Positions 17,997 through 27,328 of a DNA stretch of 64,000 nt are shown here, piece by piece (the first letter of the stretch is position 1; each line of letters opens with the position of its first letter). The notes under the pieces are model-generated. The model saw nothing but the letters and a program-made list of their open reading frames with translations. It made no database searches and was not told the origin of the DNA. Made by a program: the position numbers and the translations under genes. Origin of the DNA: Farysia itapuensis (Eukaryota > Basidiomycota > Ustilaginomycetes > Ustilaginales > Ustilaginaceae); the NCBI GenBank assembly GCA_023212645.1, contig JALBYC010000005.1, positions 124,001-188,000 on the forward strand. The letters are read 5' to 3'.

Positions 17997-20570
17997 ATGA
18001 CGCCAGATTTATTGATACCCGACGTTCCGTCTCTTCAGCTGCTGAAACTTTGGCTCGAGCGTCAGCTTCGCCTGCTTCAGGAAGAGCGAGACGAGGAGCA
18101 AGCTCAAAGTAAACTTTTGCTGTCCAAGACTGCCCCGAAGATTCTGGAACGTAATGGGTTGGCACTTCTTGGACTCGGAGTAGCCTCTGTCCGTATCGGA
18201 CTGGGCGCCAAGCTTTTAGTGGAATTGGAGAGACCGTCAGCATACCACACCTCATCAACATTCCCCCCTCACACATTCAGAGCTGGCGATCTTGCTGCTT
18301 TGGCGGACCACAGCTCTGAACTCTCTGAGGCTGCACAAGGCGGGGTCCAAGGCGTCGTCTTTCGGGTCACTGACACAAGGATCATCCTCGCTGTTCGAGA
18401 TCTCAAGCAGGATGGATCCACGAAGGAGGCCGATAAGGACAAAAGAGACACAAAGCAGGGTGAAAGCGCGAAGATAAAGAGAGAAACAGAAGATCTGGAT
18501 TTGCCTGAAAGAATCAGGCTGGTCAAAGTGGCAAACGAAGCGACGTATGATCGTATGGAAAGTGCTCTTGCACGACTGGCCCGAATGGTAGGAGTGAATC
18601 TGAGCGGTAACTTCTCCGCGCACCATTTGGCAGACGCGTCTTCTGATGATGATGATGCAGCGTCAAGCTCGTCAGGCTTCCCGCTGGTAGCTAGCCCCTT
18701 GATTCGATCTCTTCTTGGTCTTACCCCACCAACTTGGAAGCCTGTTTCTTTGAATCTTCCCCAGTTCAATCAGAGGCTTAATCGATCTCAATTGAACGCA
18801 ATTGAACATGCTCTCTCATCAGAACATTTTACTCTGATACACGGTCCGCCCGGAACGGGCAAGACAACCGCAATCGTAGAGATGATTATGCAGATTGTGG
18901 CTTCAAATTTTGGTGCCTCGAACGACGCCGGGAACTCTTCGAACAGGAACGTAAGCATCCTCGTATGTGGCGCTTCTAATCTAGCGGTAGACAACATACT
19001 GGAACGTCTCGTTGGCAATCCGGAGCACAAAGAGGTGCTCAAGAAAAAGAGTGTTGGTGTTACTCGCATCGGACATCCAGCTCGAGTACTTACCAGCTTG
19101 TACGCATCCACTCTTGACGCACAGTGTAGTGCGAGCTCCGAAGGTCAGCTTGTCACCGATGTCTCGAAAGAGATCAATGACTTGATGAGCGAACTGAAAC
19201 CTCCTCCCGCAGCACCCGCTGGAAACAAGTCAACAAAGAAGGCCTCGCGCCTGAAAGGGTCCGAGCGAAAGAAGCGCTGGGAAGAGCTCAAAGCTTTACG
19301 CAAAGAGTATCGTAGAAGAGAACGTCAAGTCACCCGCTCGGTATTGGACAGAGCACAAGTTATACTCGCAACATGTCACGGTGCCGGAGGTCAGCAATTG
19401 GCTGGACGAGAATTTGACTGGGTCATCATCGACGAGGCCTGCCAGGCACTGGAAGCCAGCTGCTGGATACCTATTCTGAAAGCCAGGGAGGGTGGTAGGC
19501 TTGTGCTGGCCGGGGACCATATGCAGCTTCCCCCCACCGTTAAGGTCAGAGTGCAGCCTACTTTTCGAAGAAATGGAGCACGCAAGCCAGGAAAAGACAC
19601 AGCACTGACAGGAGCGAAAGAGAAAGACAGCACAGCTGGAGCAGCCGTTCAAAACAGCGACAATCCAGTGTCGGACGATGATGAGAAAGACGAGCACAAT
19701 CTGGGTGAATCTGTTTCTTCGCTTGCTATCACCGCAGAACAACTCCGAAAGACCAGATTGCGACCGGCGCGCTCACTCGAAACGACTCTGTTTTCTCGAT
19801 TGCTGGGCATCTATGGCCCTGGCATCAAATCGCTGCTCTCGATCCAGTATCGTATGACGAACCAAATCATGGCATTTCCAAACGGAGAACTGTACGAAGG
19901 CAAGCTACAGGCACATCAGTCGTGCGCCGAGATCTGCCTTCGGAATCTCAATAATTTCATTGCTCACTCTGAGGATCCTCAAGATGGCGAAGAAAGTGAT
20001 GAACTGCTTGAACCGGTCATTTTCTACGATACTGCCGGATGCGAGTTCTTCGAGGACAGCCCAGACACATCGTCTTTCGATCGCAAATCGAGTAGACTAG
20101 GTGCGGACTCCAAGTCTAACGCGAATGAAGTCGAAATCCTGATCAAGCATCTGCATTTCCTTTTCGCACGTGGACTTAGAGCGAGCCAAATTGCTATCTT
20201 GTCCCCATACAGTGCCCAAATCTCACTCCTGTCCGCCGCTCTCAAATCGACGACATTTAGGTCAGCACATGACGACAACGTCGTTTCTGGTGACGACGTC
20301 GAGCTAGGGACTGTAGACTCGATGCAAGGTCGAGAGAAGGACGTGGTGCTTCTCAGCCTGGTCCGTAGCAACGAGCATGGAGAAGTAGGATTTTTGGCCC
20401 AGAAGAAAAGACTCAACGTGGCAATAACACGAGCCAAGCGCCAACTTGTCATCATTGGCGACAGCGAGACCATCAGCCAAGCCAAGGACACTCCAGACGA
20501 CTTTCTCCCAAACTACATGCAATGGCTCGACGAACATGCTTTTGTTGAAAGTGTAGTAGCGTCGATGTAA
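17997..20570 (+). CDS. HCS1: SF1B DNA/RNA helicase of the Hcs1/IGHMBP2 type
   Basis: An 857-residue superfamily 1 helicase. Motif I is GPPGTGKTT starting at residue 283, motif II is DEAC at 479-482, motif III is GDHMQLPP, and the C-terminal RecA domain has SIQYRMTNQIM, TVDSMQGREKDVVLLSLVRSN and LNVAITRAKRQLVIIGD. The N-terminal region has the beta-barrel and stalk typical of Upf1-like enzymes. The family includes yeast Hcs1 (DNA polymerase alpha-associated) and human IGHMBP2; the absence of C-terminal R3H and zinc-finger domains makes it more like Hcs1. An acidic, probably disordered insert of about 75 residues lies between motif III and motif IV. ATG 17997 is the first in-frame ATG. The gene is convergent with ELP1 with only 27 bp between stop codons. 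Confidence 0.92.
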   Translation: MTPDLLIPDVPSLQLLKLWLERQLRLLQEERDEEQAQSKLLLSKTAPKILERNGLALLGLGVASVRIGLGAKLLVELERPSAYHTSSTFPPHTFRAGDLAALADHSSELSEAAQGGVQGVVFRVTDTRIILAVRDLKQDGSTKEADKDKRDTKQGESAKIKRETEDLDLPERIRLVKVANEATYDRMESALARLARMVGVNLSGNFSAHHLADASSDDDDAASSSSGFPLVASPLIRSLLGLTPPTWKPVSLNLPQFNQRLNRSQLNAIEHALSSEHFTLIHGPPGTGKTTAIVEMIMQIVASNFGASNDAGNSSNRNVSILVCGASNLAVDNILERLVGNPEHKEVLKKKSVGVTRIGHPARVLTSLYASTLDAQCSASSEGQLVTDVSKEINDLMSELKPPPAAPAGNKSTKKASRLKGSERKKRWEELKALRKEYRRRERQVTRSVLDRAQVILATCHGAGGQQLAGREFDWVIIDEACQALEASCWIPILKAREGGRLVLAGDHMQLPPTVKVRVQPTFRRNGARKPGKDTALTGAKEKDSTAGAAVQNSDNPVSDDDEKDEHNLGESVSSLAITAEQLRKTRLRPARSLETTLFSRLLGIYGPGIKSLLSIQYRMTNQIMAFPNGELYEGKLQAHQSCAEICLRNLNNFIAHSEDPQDGEESDELLEPVIFYDTAGCEFFEDSPDTSSFDRKSSRLGADSKSNANEVEILIKHLHFLFARGLRASQIAILSPYSAQISLLSAALKSTTFRSAHDDNVVSGDDVELGTVDSMQGREKDVVLLSLVRSNEHGEVGFLAQKKRLNVAITRAKRQLVIIGDSETISQAKDTPDDFLPNYMQWLDEHAFVESVVASM

Positions 20571-20597
20571 TCATTGACCTTGCACAGACGTTGCCTG

Positions 20598-23500
20598 TCA
20601 TTGATCTTTGAACGATGTCGAATCCAGCAGAACGTTACGCCACTTGACTTCAGCAATATTTATTTTTGGCCGAGGAACGGGTCGGTTGACACACGTTCTT
20701 AAGGTCATTGCGGCCAACGTCGGGTTAGATGCGAGGGAGCCCGAAAGGATGTCCGCTTCGAATTGGACCAAGGCTTTGAATCTTTGGTCATCGTCTCCCT
20801 GACTATATAACCAAAGCTTGGATACCGCCTTTTGCGCGCTTTTCTCAAGCGCCTCAACAGCGGCATAAACTTCATTGGCTCTCGCTCGCAATGACGAGGA
20901 AGCCGACACAGCGAGATGAGGCAATACCTTGATCGTCTCCTCTTGAAGCATGCCTAAGCGCTCGTTGAGCAATTTGCCCACGGAAGAATACAGATAGTCC
21001 TCTTCGTAGACACTGCCTTTCTTGCCGCCTGCTTTGTTTCGCTCTTGCTTCTTTTTCAGCTTGGCCTCTTTCTTTCGGCTGCCGCTTTTGGTACTGAATG
21101 TGGCAAGCGAGCTCTGCGTGGCAATCGAAGCTGCCGTCGTGTAGCGCGTAAACTGGGTCATTTGCGTTGATGTATCGGACATGACGTCGATGTTGTCCAG
21201 TGCTGGATCATCTTCTCCGTAAAAGCCATCCGGTTGCTGCTCCTTCTTTGTTCGAAGCTCTGATATCCTTGCCATTTGCTTATAGAGCTGCTCGGCAATC
21301 TCTGAAGTTTCGTCTATCAGCCAGCTCGCTGCTTCAGAGAGCATTGGGTTGAACGTTGTTGACACGAGATCCAAACGAGAATGAGTCGAAAGAATTCTGC
21401 CGGCCTCGTTGAAGTTGTTGTCTTTGCACAGAAGGGTCACACTTTGCTCGACATCTTTCAGATAGTCTATTGCAATGCGCGAGGCGTCCGCGAACCTCTT
21501 CGAGATCTCCAGCTCGTCAATCATCTCTTTGGCTAAGATGACGACCTCGCTGGCAGGCAACTTTTCGACTATTGCCAGTCGTAGCATCTCTCGCCAGTTT
21601 TGACTTTGCTTGTAGACTTCGATTGCGTCTCGGTATTGATGTGCCAGCTGGTACATCATGCCAGCGTCGTCAAACTTCCTCCGCGTCACTAGATACTGAC
21701 CAAAAAGCGCGTAAACATCTCTGAGATGCGAAGCTGAGGTCACGGATGACGCAGCATCATTCTGATAGAGACTGAGAGCCTCATGGAACAGCTTGTGCTT
21801 TTGTGTATATTGCAAGAATTCTTGGTGATAAGCAACTCCAGCACGCGAAAGCCAAGAAAGTGCCTTGCTGTGTCGCTTGAGATGGTCGTCGATTTTGTAT
21901 CTCTGATACTCGGGAGGCGAGAGAGAACGTAGTTCCCGAAGGAACGGTAGATATTCTCGCGGATCTTTTCGCTGGGCGTGCTGTGCAACCATCAGTGTTA
22001 GTGCAAAGTCGTACATGCCCAGAGCCACATCAAAAAGCTTGTCGGCATCTGCTAGGAAGATGATGTACTTCACAGCTTCTTCTGCGAGCTGCTGATCTTC
22101 TTCCTTGAGCTTCATGAGCAAATTCAGACCGGCTTCGTAATCCGCAGGATTTTTCCGGACATGGGTTGTGAGGATAGAGTTGACGTATTTCCTAGAGTCA
22201 AGGTTTTCGAGCTCTACTCGCATTGCATCGCAAATTTTGTTGATCTTGCCAGTCACCGGCTCGGGTGATGCGACTGCTGCAGAAGAAGCTTGTCTATATA
22301 GAGTCGTTGTGACGTCTTCGTTGCGCAGTCCTGACAAGAACAGGTTGATGTGGTCTACATTTTGCACCTGGCGCACAAACGTCCCAAGATTGGCCATGAA
22401 CGAAGTCGGGTCATGGTCGTAGAGGAAGTTGACGTCCACTCGTTGTGTCCGACAGATGCGGAAGGCCGCACCATACCTTCGATTGTCCAGGTCACGTCGT
22501 ACGACCTCCAACACCAGAGGACGCGGACAAATGGTCTCGAGGTTACCTCTGGGCATCTGAAGTACCAACGTCATCAGACTGGCCACTGCCGTGACGATCC
22601 GACTGCCCCGCTCGATCCGGCGTCCAAGGTTGACAGCATCGGAATGCACTTCCGTCCCAGATGCGGAGAAGGACAGCGAGGACAGCGGTACGAATCGCGC
22701 CTCGTGTGAGGTGTTTGTCCAGGCCAAGAAGCTGCCTGCGAGCGTGACCGAAGTGGCATCCTTAGCTACTACTTGGTGGTCCGCATACAAACGCCCGTTC
22801 GAGCTGAGCCCGATGACTCGAGCCGGACGCCCGCCTGAGCTCGCCATGATACGTAGCTCTGGGCAGAATTGCTCGAGTTTCAGCAGGCGCCGGGATCCTG
22901 TGTTATCAATGACCAATATGGAGCCATCATGAGTCTCCACATAAATGCTTGGGCCCACTCTTGCTGTTGGCACCAAGGGACCGGCAACCAAACGAATCTC
23001 GGTAGACGGACCGATATCGTGTTGCTCTGATGCTGCCTGTACGAAGTCCTCTTGTCCTTTGCTTCGCATAAGATCAGTCTTGTCTATTGTGGTTCCCTCC
23101 TGAGATGAAGACAGTACCGCCAGCGAGATTCGGGCGGATTCTGATTCGCGCAATGCATTGTTTGACCAGCCAGCAACAGCAACCTGATAAGCTGTACGTG
23201 TTCGCGAATTCAGCTGCACTGTCGAAAGCAAATGTGGTTCCGGTAACGGTTTTCCACCGACGGTATGCTTTCCGTGAAGCATGCCCCAGTCAAATTGCCA
23301 GATTTGCACGGTACCGTTCTGGTACAGCGTAGCCATTATGCTTTTTGCTTCATTCTCGGATTCAGGGGGGAGTTGTGTCCACGCAGAATGCACTGGAATT
23401 GAGATAGACGCGGCCATATCGACTGCGTTCGAGGTTGGAGGGGGACGCGATAGGGCGCGGGAACACATCGGAGGTGGCACGTTCTGCAGCCGAAACGGCG

Positions 23501-25016
23501 TGAGCAAACTGGTGGAGCCGTCGGCGACGGTCACGCATGCTATGTCATGCGGAGGCTTGCCACCCGAAGAAACTGTCTCCAGGAAAAACTTTATATGCTC
23601 CACCCGATTCTCAAATGCCAATGAGCATTGCAAGGGACTTTCGGCATCCCATTTTACCTGGCGTAGTCGCCCCATAGTTGCTCTTGAGACAAACTCTTGC
23701 TTGAGATACCAGTGATAATTGCTTGTGGTGAATATCTGGACGACATCGACTTCGTAAGGATCACTAGAAGTCGAACGAGACAGCCAGACTGCAAGCGCCG
23801 AGCCATCCGCGTTCCAAACGAGTTCTCGGACTGTATGCAGCCGGGGTCGTATACCGTTCACCTGTTCGTTTGGACAAGCGATCTGTGTGACTTCCGGCTG
23901 AGCGGAAGATTCTTCCCGCAAGCTGAACTCGCCGTGCCGCAGCCCGTTCCGTTCAAAGAAAATCACATCATGTCTGCCTTGTCTTCCCTGCGCCCAGCTC
24001 TGCCCGTCTTCGGAAAGTCCGAATCGCTGTGTGGTTGCAATTAGATTTCCTGTTGGACGGAAGGAGAGAGCTTGAGAGACACCCCGGACTGCTGGATCAG
24101 ATGTGGCAGATAGGGTGCCGAGCCGTGAATAAACACGAATGAGACGATGCCACGACTGCTCAGCGTGCTCTTGCGCTGCTCTGGGCTGGAAAGGCTCGAG
24201 CGAGCTGATGACGAAGAAAGCTCCGTCACCCCTCCAGCTGATTCTCGGCCTGCCGTCATCATCCGACACTGGTGGTCCTCTGGTATCTGCTTTTCGGTCT
24301 TTGGCCGCAGCAGAAATTGCTGCAGCGGCTGCCGCTGCTGCTTTTCCTTCACTTCCATGGAATTGTGTAGCTTTGCTGCCCCAGCCAACATCGACAGCTG
24401 CATCCTCCCCAAATTCGTCAGTGCGAAGAGGACTCTCTGACAGCACTTCAAATTCCTTCGTCATCAGCAAGACCTTTTCGGATTGTCTAAGGCCTGACAC
24501 GGATGTATCTGCCAAAGCTTCACTTGTCACAACGACGAGTAGCTCGTCATCGGAGCTCCAACATGCTGCTGTGATCCCTTGTTCGATAGATCCTACGATC
24601 TGTGGTCCGATTGAGGTACGCTCCGAGCCTAATTCTACAGAGGTAAGTAGGATATCTCCTCCCGCCGTAACTGTGCAAATGGCTGGCTGGCACAGCACTT
24701 CTTGACCACCGTCCGATAGGTAATGGAAGGAGACAATATTGGGCGACCCGATCGAGGAGCTCCCTACACTTGAGTCTTCTGGTGAAAGTATCCGTCCAGG
24801 GACAGATACAGAGCTAAAAGGTGTGAAGTGTCGATCATCTCGGGTCTTCCTCAGAAAGGTGATGCTGACATCGGAAGTAGGAGAGGTTTGGCTGCTGGCA
24901 ACGGCGAAAACGGTGTCGTCATCTACACTATTCACAGTCGCCTCGATTTTGGAGCCGGCACTCAGTGCTGCCTTCGTGGTCAGCACTTGATGCGCCAAGA
25001 CGGTAAGGTTGCGCAT
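20598..25016 (-). CDS. ELP1: Elongator complex subunit 1 (IKAP/Iki3)
   Basis: The largest elongator subunit, needed for 5-carbamoylmethyl-type modification of wobble uridine in tRNAs. The 1472-residue single-exon protein starts MRNLTVLAHQ, then shows two beta-propeller (WD40) regions over about residues 1-750 with typical elements such as RISWRGDGAFF and VRELVWNADGSALAVWL. The rest is a helical TPR-like solenoid (LYDHDPTSFMANLGTFVRQ, KEDQQLAEEAVKYI). Near 1310-1335 a strongly basic stretch (RKKEAKLKKKQERNKAGGKK) corresponds to the tRNA-binding NLS-like element known in Elp1, followed by the conserved EEDYLYSSVGKL. A glutamate-poor poly-Ala run near residue 225 is a local curiosity. All expected parts are present, and length is near that of human ELP1 (1332) plus insertions. 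Confidence 0.96.
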   Translation of the reverse strand: MRNLTVLAHQVLTTKAALSAGSKIEATVNSVDDDTVFAVASSQTSPTSDVSITFLRKTRDDRHFTPFSSVSVPGRILSPEDSSVGSSSIGSPNIVSFHYLSDGGQEVLCQPAICTVTAGGDILLTSVELGSERTSIGPQIVGSIEQGITAACWSSDDELLVVVTSEALADTSVSGLRQSEKVLLMTKEFEVLSESPLRTDEFGEDAAVDVGWGSKATQFHGSEGKAAAAAAAAISAAAKDRKADTRGPPVSDDDGRPRISWRGDGAFFVISSLEPFQPRAAQEHAEQSWHRLIRVYSRLGTLSATSDPAVRGVSQALSFRPTGNLIATTQRFGLSEDGQSWAQGRQGRHDVIFFERNGLRHGEFSLREESSAQPEVTQIACPNEQVNGIRPRLHTVRELVWNADGSALAVWLSRSTSSDPYEVDVVQIFTTSNYHWYLKQEFVSRATMGRLRQVKWDAESPLQCSLAFENRVEHIKFFLETVSSGGKPPHDIACVTVADGSTSLLTPFRLQNVPPPMCSRALSRPPPTSNAVDMAASISIPVHSAWTQLPPESENEAKSIMATLYQNGTVQIWQFDWGMLHGKHTVGGKPLPEPHLLSTVQLNSRTRTAYQVAVAGWSNNALRESESARISLAVLSSSQEGTTIDKTDLMRSKGQEDFVQAASEQHDIGPSTEIRLVAGPLVPTARVGPSIYVETHDGSILVIDNTGSRRLLKLEQFCPELRIMASSGGRPARVIGLSSNGRLYADHQVVAKDATSVTLAGSFLAWTNTSHEARFVPLSSLSFSASGTEVHSDAVNLGRRIERGSRIVTAVASLMTLVLQMPRGNLETICPRPLVLEVVRRDLDNRRYGAAFRICRTQRVDVNFLYDHDPTSFMANLGTFVRQVQNVDHINLFLSGLRNEDVTTTLYRQASSAAVASPEPVTGKINKICDAMRVELENLDSRKYVNSILTTHVRKNPADYEAGLNLLMKLKEEDQQLAEEAVKYIIFLADADKLFDVALGMYDFALTLMVAQHAQRKDPREYLPFLRELRSLSPPEYQRYKIDDHLKRHSKALSWLSRAGVAYHQEFLQYTQKHKLFHEALSLYQNDAASSVTSASHLRDVYALFGQYLVTRRKFDDAGMMYQLAHQYRDAIEVYKQSQNWREMLRLAIVEKLPASEVVILAKEMIDELEISKRFADASRIAIDYLKDVEQSVTLLCKDNNFNEAGRILSTHSRLDLVSTTFNPMLSEAASWLIDETSEIAEQLYKQMARISELRTKKEQQPDGFYGEDDPALDNIDVMSDTSTQMTQFTRYTTAASIATQSSLATFSTKSGSRKKEAKLKKKQERNKAGGKKGSVYEEDYLYSSVGKLLNERLGMLQEETIKVLPHLAVSASSSLRARANEVYAAVEALEKSAQKAVSKLWLYSQGDDDQRFKALVQFEADILSGSLASNPTLAAMTLRTCVNRPVPRPKINIAEVKWRNVLLDSTSFKDQ

Positions 25017-25399
25017 GGTCAGAACGAGAGAAGCTCAGGCCACCCATAAGTCAATGGCTGTTCGAGCCTGCAAGAACCGCAAAGAGAGTTACATCACACA
25101 AATCTTCTCAAAGAGAAAAAATCAAAAAATCAAAACAAAAATTGTGATTGTGATTGGCAGCTCCACAACTTATCGGGTACCAAGGATCGGGATTCTTCAG
25201 ATGCTCAGATCACGAATTCACGACGCAGTGGTAGAACGGACAAAGTATGTTAACGACATGAGGCTCCGAGAGCGTTTATTAGCAGTAAACAGAAATAGTA
25301 CAAGAACACGGTGTATTAGCGTAAAGCAAGCTGGGTGCAGGGAAGCGCTGAGAAGCGCGAGAAGCTGAGGTATAAGATAGAGGGTTCGGAGAGAGGTTC
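25017..25399. other. Intergenic region between ELP1 and the PKA-like kinase
   Basis: 383 bp holding the ELP1 promoter and the kinase 3' UTR. It contains an A-rich run with a twice-repeated AAAAAATC unit (about 25113-25130) and three GTGATT-type units just before an ATTGG (CCAAT on the ELP1 strand). No coding frame is supported. Confidence 0.6.
25153..25157 (-). promoter_or_regulatory. CCAAT box upstream of ELP1
   Basis: ATTGG on the plus strand, CCAAT on the ELP1 strand, about 137 bp before the ELP1 start codon. It follows a GTGATTGTGATTGG run. A short motif, so only suggestive of NF-Y/Hap binding. Confidence 0.3.
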
Positions 25400-27328
25400 T
25401 CAGAACTCCACAAAAAGTTTGCTGAAATGGTCGTCTAAGCCATTGAGGTCTGTGGGCTCCAGTCCAAAGAGACCTGGGAGATGACTCTGTCTAGGCAGGC
25501 TGTACTTGGAAAAATTGGAGGTGTCACCAGGTGTCCCGAGATAGGGAATTATGGGAGGTCGGATTCTCTTGTGCTCAAGCTTGTGCCAGTCGACGCCTTG
25601 AAACCAGGCATGATTTTTCACGTCCTGTGCACCACCGCGGAGGTTTCCCAGTCGTTTGCTGCGATCCGAAGTCAGAAGACTGTTGATCAAGTGACGCGAG
25701 ACCGAATCGATGTGGTCCGGAAAGACAACAGACCCTTGAAGGATTTTTTCGTAGACATTAAGCGGATTGGGATCGCAGAATGGTGGATAGCCAGCCAGCA
25801 TCTCGAATAGTAAGATGCCTAGCGACCACCAGTCTACAGCCTTGCCATGTCCACTGCACTGTATAATTTCGGGTGCTAAGTATTCAGGCGTTCCGCATAG
25901 AGTCCAGGTACGCTCTTCCACCTGCTTGGCGAAACCAAAGTCGGTCAGCTTGGTGTAGCCTGAATAGTCGATCAAAAGATTTTCCGGCTTGAGATCTCGA
26001 TAGATGATGTTACGGTCGTGCAGGTATTCGATGGCCAATACGATAGTCGATATATAGAACCTTGCTACATCAGCGGAGAACGAGCCAGCACGTCGAAGGT
26101 ATGAGAAAACCTCTCCACCCACAACGTATTCGAGAAGCAAGTAGCAGTTCTTGCTGTCTTGAAATGTGGCTTCTTGATTGACGAGGAATGGATGTTGGAC
26201 TTTGCCTAAGATCTCCCTCTCACTGTTGACATGCGATACTTGTTTGAGACGTACGATGTCCGCCTTTGCCAAGACTTTGAGCGCAAAGTAGGCGGTTCGG
26301 TCATCTACATCTCGATGCTTCAACCGAACAAGGAGAACCCGGCCGAACGTGCCAGTACCGAGAGTTTCCAGCACGTCGAAGTCCTGCAGAGAGTATTTTG
26401 GACCTGAGTTGTTGTGCGCAGAGTGGGCGCCAGGTGGCTCGGCCCTTCGAGGCAAATGTATTGAATCTGTGACGGGAGATGGGCTCACAGCAGCATCCTC
26501 AGCCACGCTAACGACGACCGAAGGGGTCGAAACGGGCTTAGAAGTGCACTGAGTTGTGGCCTCGACACCCGGTAGGGAAGAAGATGCTGAGTCGCGTTGT
26601 AAGGGTTGGAGATGGGCTCTAGCACGCAGTCGAGCTCGATGAGCAACCAACATGCCCTGAGGGGTTGCGGCAGGGAAGACGTCCAATGGTGTCCAGCCAT
26701 CTTCATCCTCGTTTCGAATTCCATCCTGCAATTCCATGGCTTGTCTGCCATGCGCTTCCACATGCCAACCTGGGGAAACCCCAGGCACCTGTGGTGGATC
26801 TTCGGCAACTGTTGCTGGGGGAGCTTGCAGTGATGCAAAGCCTACAGATTCCTGCTGAGCAGAAGACTGGCTGGCTCGACGCTCTCCCTCCGAATTCCGG
26901 CTCATTATGAGGGGTTGAATGGCCTCTGATGGACCTAACGACTGTCTCACTCTACTTGATGGTGCGGATCGAGATGTGGATGATGACGCCAGCGCACCTG
27001 AAGATCTTTGCGACATCTGAAGACCTCCGACCAATGTCTGGAGCCCGGGCACGAAGCGCTCTTGAGTTGAACGCGGCATTGGTTGTTGTCGTAGAGAAGC
27101 GGGAATAGCCTCCCATTTGGCAGGTTCGTCGCTACTGAGGCTACATCGCTGCTTTCCGGCCGCCTTGGTTGAGAGCGAGGAGGCGGAACTACTAGGCGAA
27201 CTTGCTCTCGGTCCTGCCAGCAAAGGCGCGGAGCCAATAAGGGTTTCGCTGCTGTTTGTTGGGCCTCTCTTGAACGAAGAGGGTTCCGGTTGGTCGGCCA
27301 CGTCTTCCCGCGGACGCTTGGGTGCCAT
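25400..27328 (-). CDS. AGC protein kinase, cAMP-dependent protein kinase catalytic-subunit type
   Basis: A 642-residue serine/threonine kinase. The catalytic domain starts near residue 316 (YSLQDFDVLETLGTGTFG, Gly loop from 322) with Lys351 (ALKVL), HRD-type YRDLKPEN with Asp445, DFG Asp463, and the activation loop TWTLCGTPEYLAPE with Thr476 at the PKA Thr197 position. The C-terminal tail ends in a Phe-x-x-Phe (FVEF), the PKA-type truncated hydrophobic motif. About 315 N-terminal residues are Ser/Pro/Gln-rich and disordered, far longer than in animal PKA. Smut fungi have two PKA catalytic subunits, Adr1 and the less studied Uka1; this may be either, and I lean to Uka1 because of the divergent HPFLVNQEATFQ segment, without proof. 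The start ATG 27328 gives MAPKRPRED; the next ATG upstream in frame is absent. Confidence 0.9.
   Translation of the reverse strand: MAPKRPREDVADQPEPSSFKRGPTNSSETLIGSAPLLAGPRASSPSSSASSLSTKAAGKQRCSLSSDEPAKWEAIPASLRQQPMPRSTQERFVPGLQTLVGGLQMSQRSSGALASSSTSRSAPSSRVRQSLGPSEAIQPLIMSRNSEGERRASQSSAQQESVGFASLQAPPATVAEDPPQVPGVSPGWHVEAHGRQAMELQDGIRNEDEDGWTPLDVFPAATPQGMLVAHRARLRARAHLQPLQRDSASSSLPGVEATTQCTSKPVSTPSVVVSVAEDAAVSPSPVTDSIHLPRRAEPPGAHSAHNNSGPKYSLQDFDVLETLGTGTFGRVLLVRLKHRDVDDRTAYFALKVLAKADIVRLKQVSHVNSEREILGKVQHPFLVNQEATFQDSKNCYLLLEYVVGGEVFSYLRRAGSFSADVARFYISTIVLAIEYLHDRNIIYRDLKPENLLIDYSGYTKLTDFGFAKQVEERTWTLCGTPEYLAPEIIQCSGHGKAVDWWSLGILLFEMLAGYPPFCDPNPLNVYEKILQGSVVFPDHIDSVSRHLINSLLTSDRSKRLGNLRGGAQDVKNHAWFQGVDWHKLEHKRIRPPIIPYLGTPGDTSNFSKYSLPRQSHLPGLFGLEPTDLNGLDDHFSKLFVEF

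Noticed and set aside
24139..24705. A 188-codon open frame on the plus strand
   Set aside because: It lies wholly inside ELP1 on the opposite strand; its Ser/Ala-rich translation mirrors the ELP1 codons and shows no domain.
25040..25075. Possible tRNA B-box (GTTCGAGCC)
   Set aside because: No A-box at the right distance and no cloverleaf could be formed around it.
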